A model generated the notes under the pieces. That model saw only the letters and a program-made list of their open reading frames with translations, did no database searches and was not told the DNA's origin. The position numbers were made by a program, and so were the translations under genes. Of a stretch of 23,036 nt of DNA, positions 22,440-23,036 are shown piece by piece (within the stretch, counting starts at the first letter, position 1; every line of letters begins with the position of its first letter). Source of the stretch: Candidatus Woesearchaeota archaeon (GTDB lineage Archaea > Nanobdellota > Nanobdellia > Woesearchaeales > JACJVV01); assembly GCA_020637495.1 (NCBI GenBank), contig JACJVV010000004.1, positions 1-23,036 on the forward strand, read 5' to 3'.

Positions 22440-23015
22440 ATGGTTAAATTCCTAATAGAGCATCTTGACCCAAAACTATGGAAATGGAGCTTGACTGAAT
22501 ACAAACACATTTCTGAGATAGTTGGAAAAAAGAATACAATCTTTACTAACATTAAGAACAAGACAGAACAGAAGAAGCTAGAAGCATACGGAAAGGTTGA
22601 GAGCAGATCTGTAAAGGAATTCAAATCAAATGAATTGAAGAAAGCCTGCATACTAGATCCCTCTGCAAAAGAACTCCTTACTCCCAAAGATGCAAAGAGA
22701 TTTGACATGATTATTCTTGGAGGAGTGCTTGGAGATTATCCAAGAAAACGTAGGACAAAGAAAGAGTTGACTGATAAGATAAGAGGGATTCCTGCAAGGA
22801 ACTTAAGCAAATATCAGATGTCGACGAATACGGCAGCCTATGTCTGCTATAAGATACTGAATGGGACATCTATCGAAAAAATAAGATTCAGAAGAAAATT
22901 AACAGTAAAAATAGACGAACATAGCGATGTAACTCTGCCATTCACCTTTGTAGAAGAGGATGGGAAATTAGTTCTTCCAAAAGGCTATATTGACCTTGTA
23001 AAAGAAGAATGGTAA
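22440..23015 (+). CDS. SPOUT-fold SAM-dependent methyltransferase (Sfm1 / PF04252-like)
   Basis: The 191 residues match the Sfm1/DUF431 group of SPOUT methyltransferases. Motifs in order are IEHLDP (6-11), WSLTEYKHI (16-24), ILDPSA (71-76), the SAM-binding loop ILGGVLGDYPRKRRT (92-106), and QMSTNTAA (126-133). SPOUT enzymes form dimers with a trefoil knot. Yeast Sfm1 methylates an Arg of ribosomal protein Rps3, and the Pfam family was first called an RNA methyltransferase, so the target here is a ribosomal protein or RNA. An AT-rich element (TTAAAAATA, 22411-22419) is about 25 nt before the ATG, so the mRNA is probably leaderless. It is divergent from the phosphatase-like gene. Confidence 0.85.
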   Translation: MVKFLIEHLDPKLWKWSLTEYKHISEIVGKKNTIFTNIKNKTEQKKLEAYGKVESRSVKEFKSNELKKACILDPSAKELLTPKDAKRFDMIILGGVLGDYPRKRRTKKELTDKIRGIPARNLSKYQMSTNTAAYVCYKILNGTSIEKIRFRRKLTVKIDEHSDVTLPFTFVEEDGKLVLPKGYIDLVKEEW

Positions 23016-23036
23016 GAATTAAAATTCTAAACCTTT

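Overview
The window looks like part of the chromosome of an AT-rich archaeon, most likely a small-genome DPANN lineage of the Woesearchaeota/Pacearchaeota kind (inferred, no marker rRNA is present). The signs are a stand-alone Bud32 kinase, a PolB-family protein, an AlaX editing protein, many short surface proteins with an N-terminal membrane anchor, dense packing, and archaeal TATA boxes. Many of those boxes sit about 22-28 nt before the start codon, which implies leaderless mRNAs. No tRNA, rRNA, transposase or cas gene was recognised.

Layout. 1-857: the end of an unknown gene and a small secreted protein. 858-1469: a 612-nt gene-free stretch and the oddest part of the window. It holds four units of a hairpin-forming repeat with compensatory base changes between units, followed by a more G+C-rich block full of inverted repeats. 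1470-2372: a divergent pair, a winged-helix-like protein and a lone receiver-like protein. 2450-4211: phosphoglycerate kinase overlapping a pilin-like membrane protein. 4221-7890: two divergently transcribed surface proteins and a phosphoribosyltransferase. 7900-9397: Bud32 and small membrane proteins, with Bud32 and the first of these sharing a perfectly symmetrical TATA box. 9443-12327: a type I 3-dehydroquinase with a full active site, then a DUF2157 / GDYXXLXY membrane pair. 12565-14835: a family-B DNA polymerase homologue that has lost its exonuclease and polymerase residues but ends in a PCNA-binding-like motif. 15013-17406: a large secreted protein with a VWA domain, Cys-rich repeats and a thrombospondin-3-like repeat. 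17422-23015: house-cleaning and housekeeping genes (XTP/dITP diphosphatase, VKOR, DoxX, an ABC exporter, AlaX, alkylguanine alkyltransferase, a phosphoglycerate-mutase-like pseudoenzyme, and an Sfm1-like SPOUT methyltransferase).

How they fit together. There is no single pathway. Recurring themes are the cell surface (at least eight anchored or secreted proteins, several rich in Cys, with a VKOR-type thiol oxidase in the same window), quality control (RdgB, AlaX, Ogt, Bud32), and catalytically degraded members of enzyme families (the PolB homologue and the histidine phosphatase) kept as intact ORFs with good promoters. The best candidates for something undescribed are the structured repeat array at 866-1170 with its neighbouring palindrome block, and the inactivated polymerase with a retained PIP-like tail.
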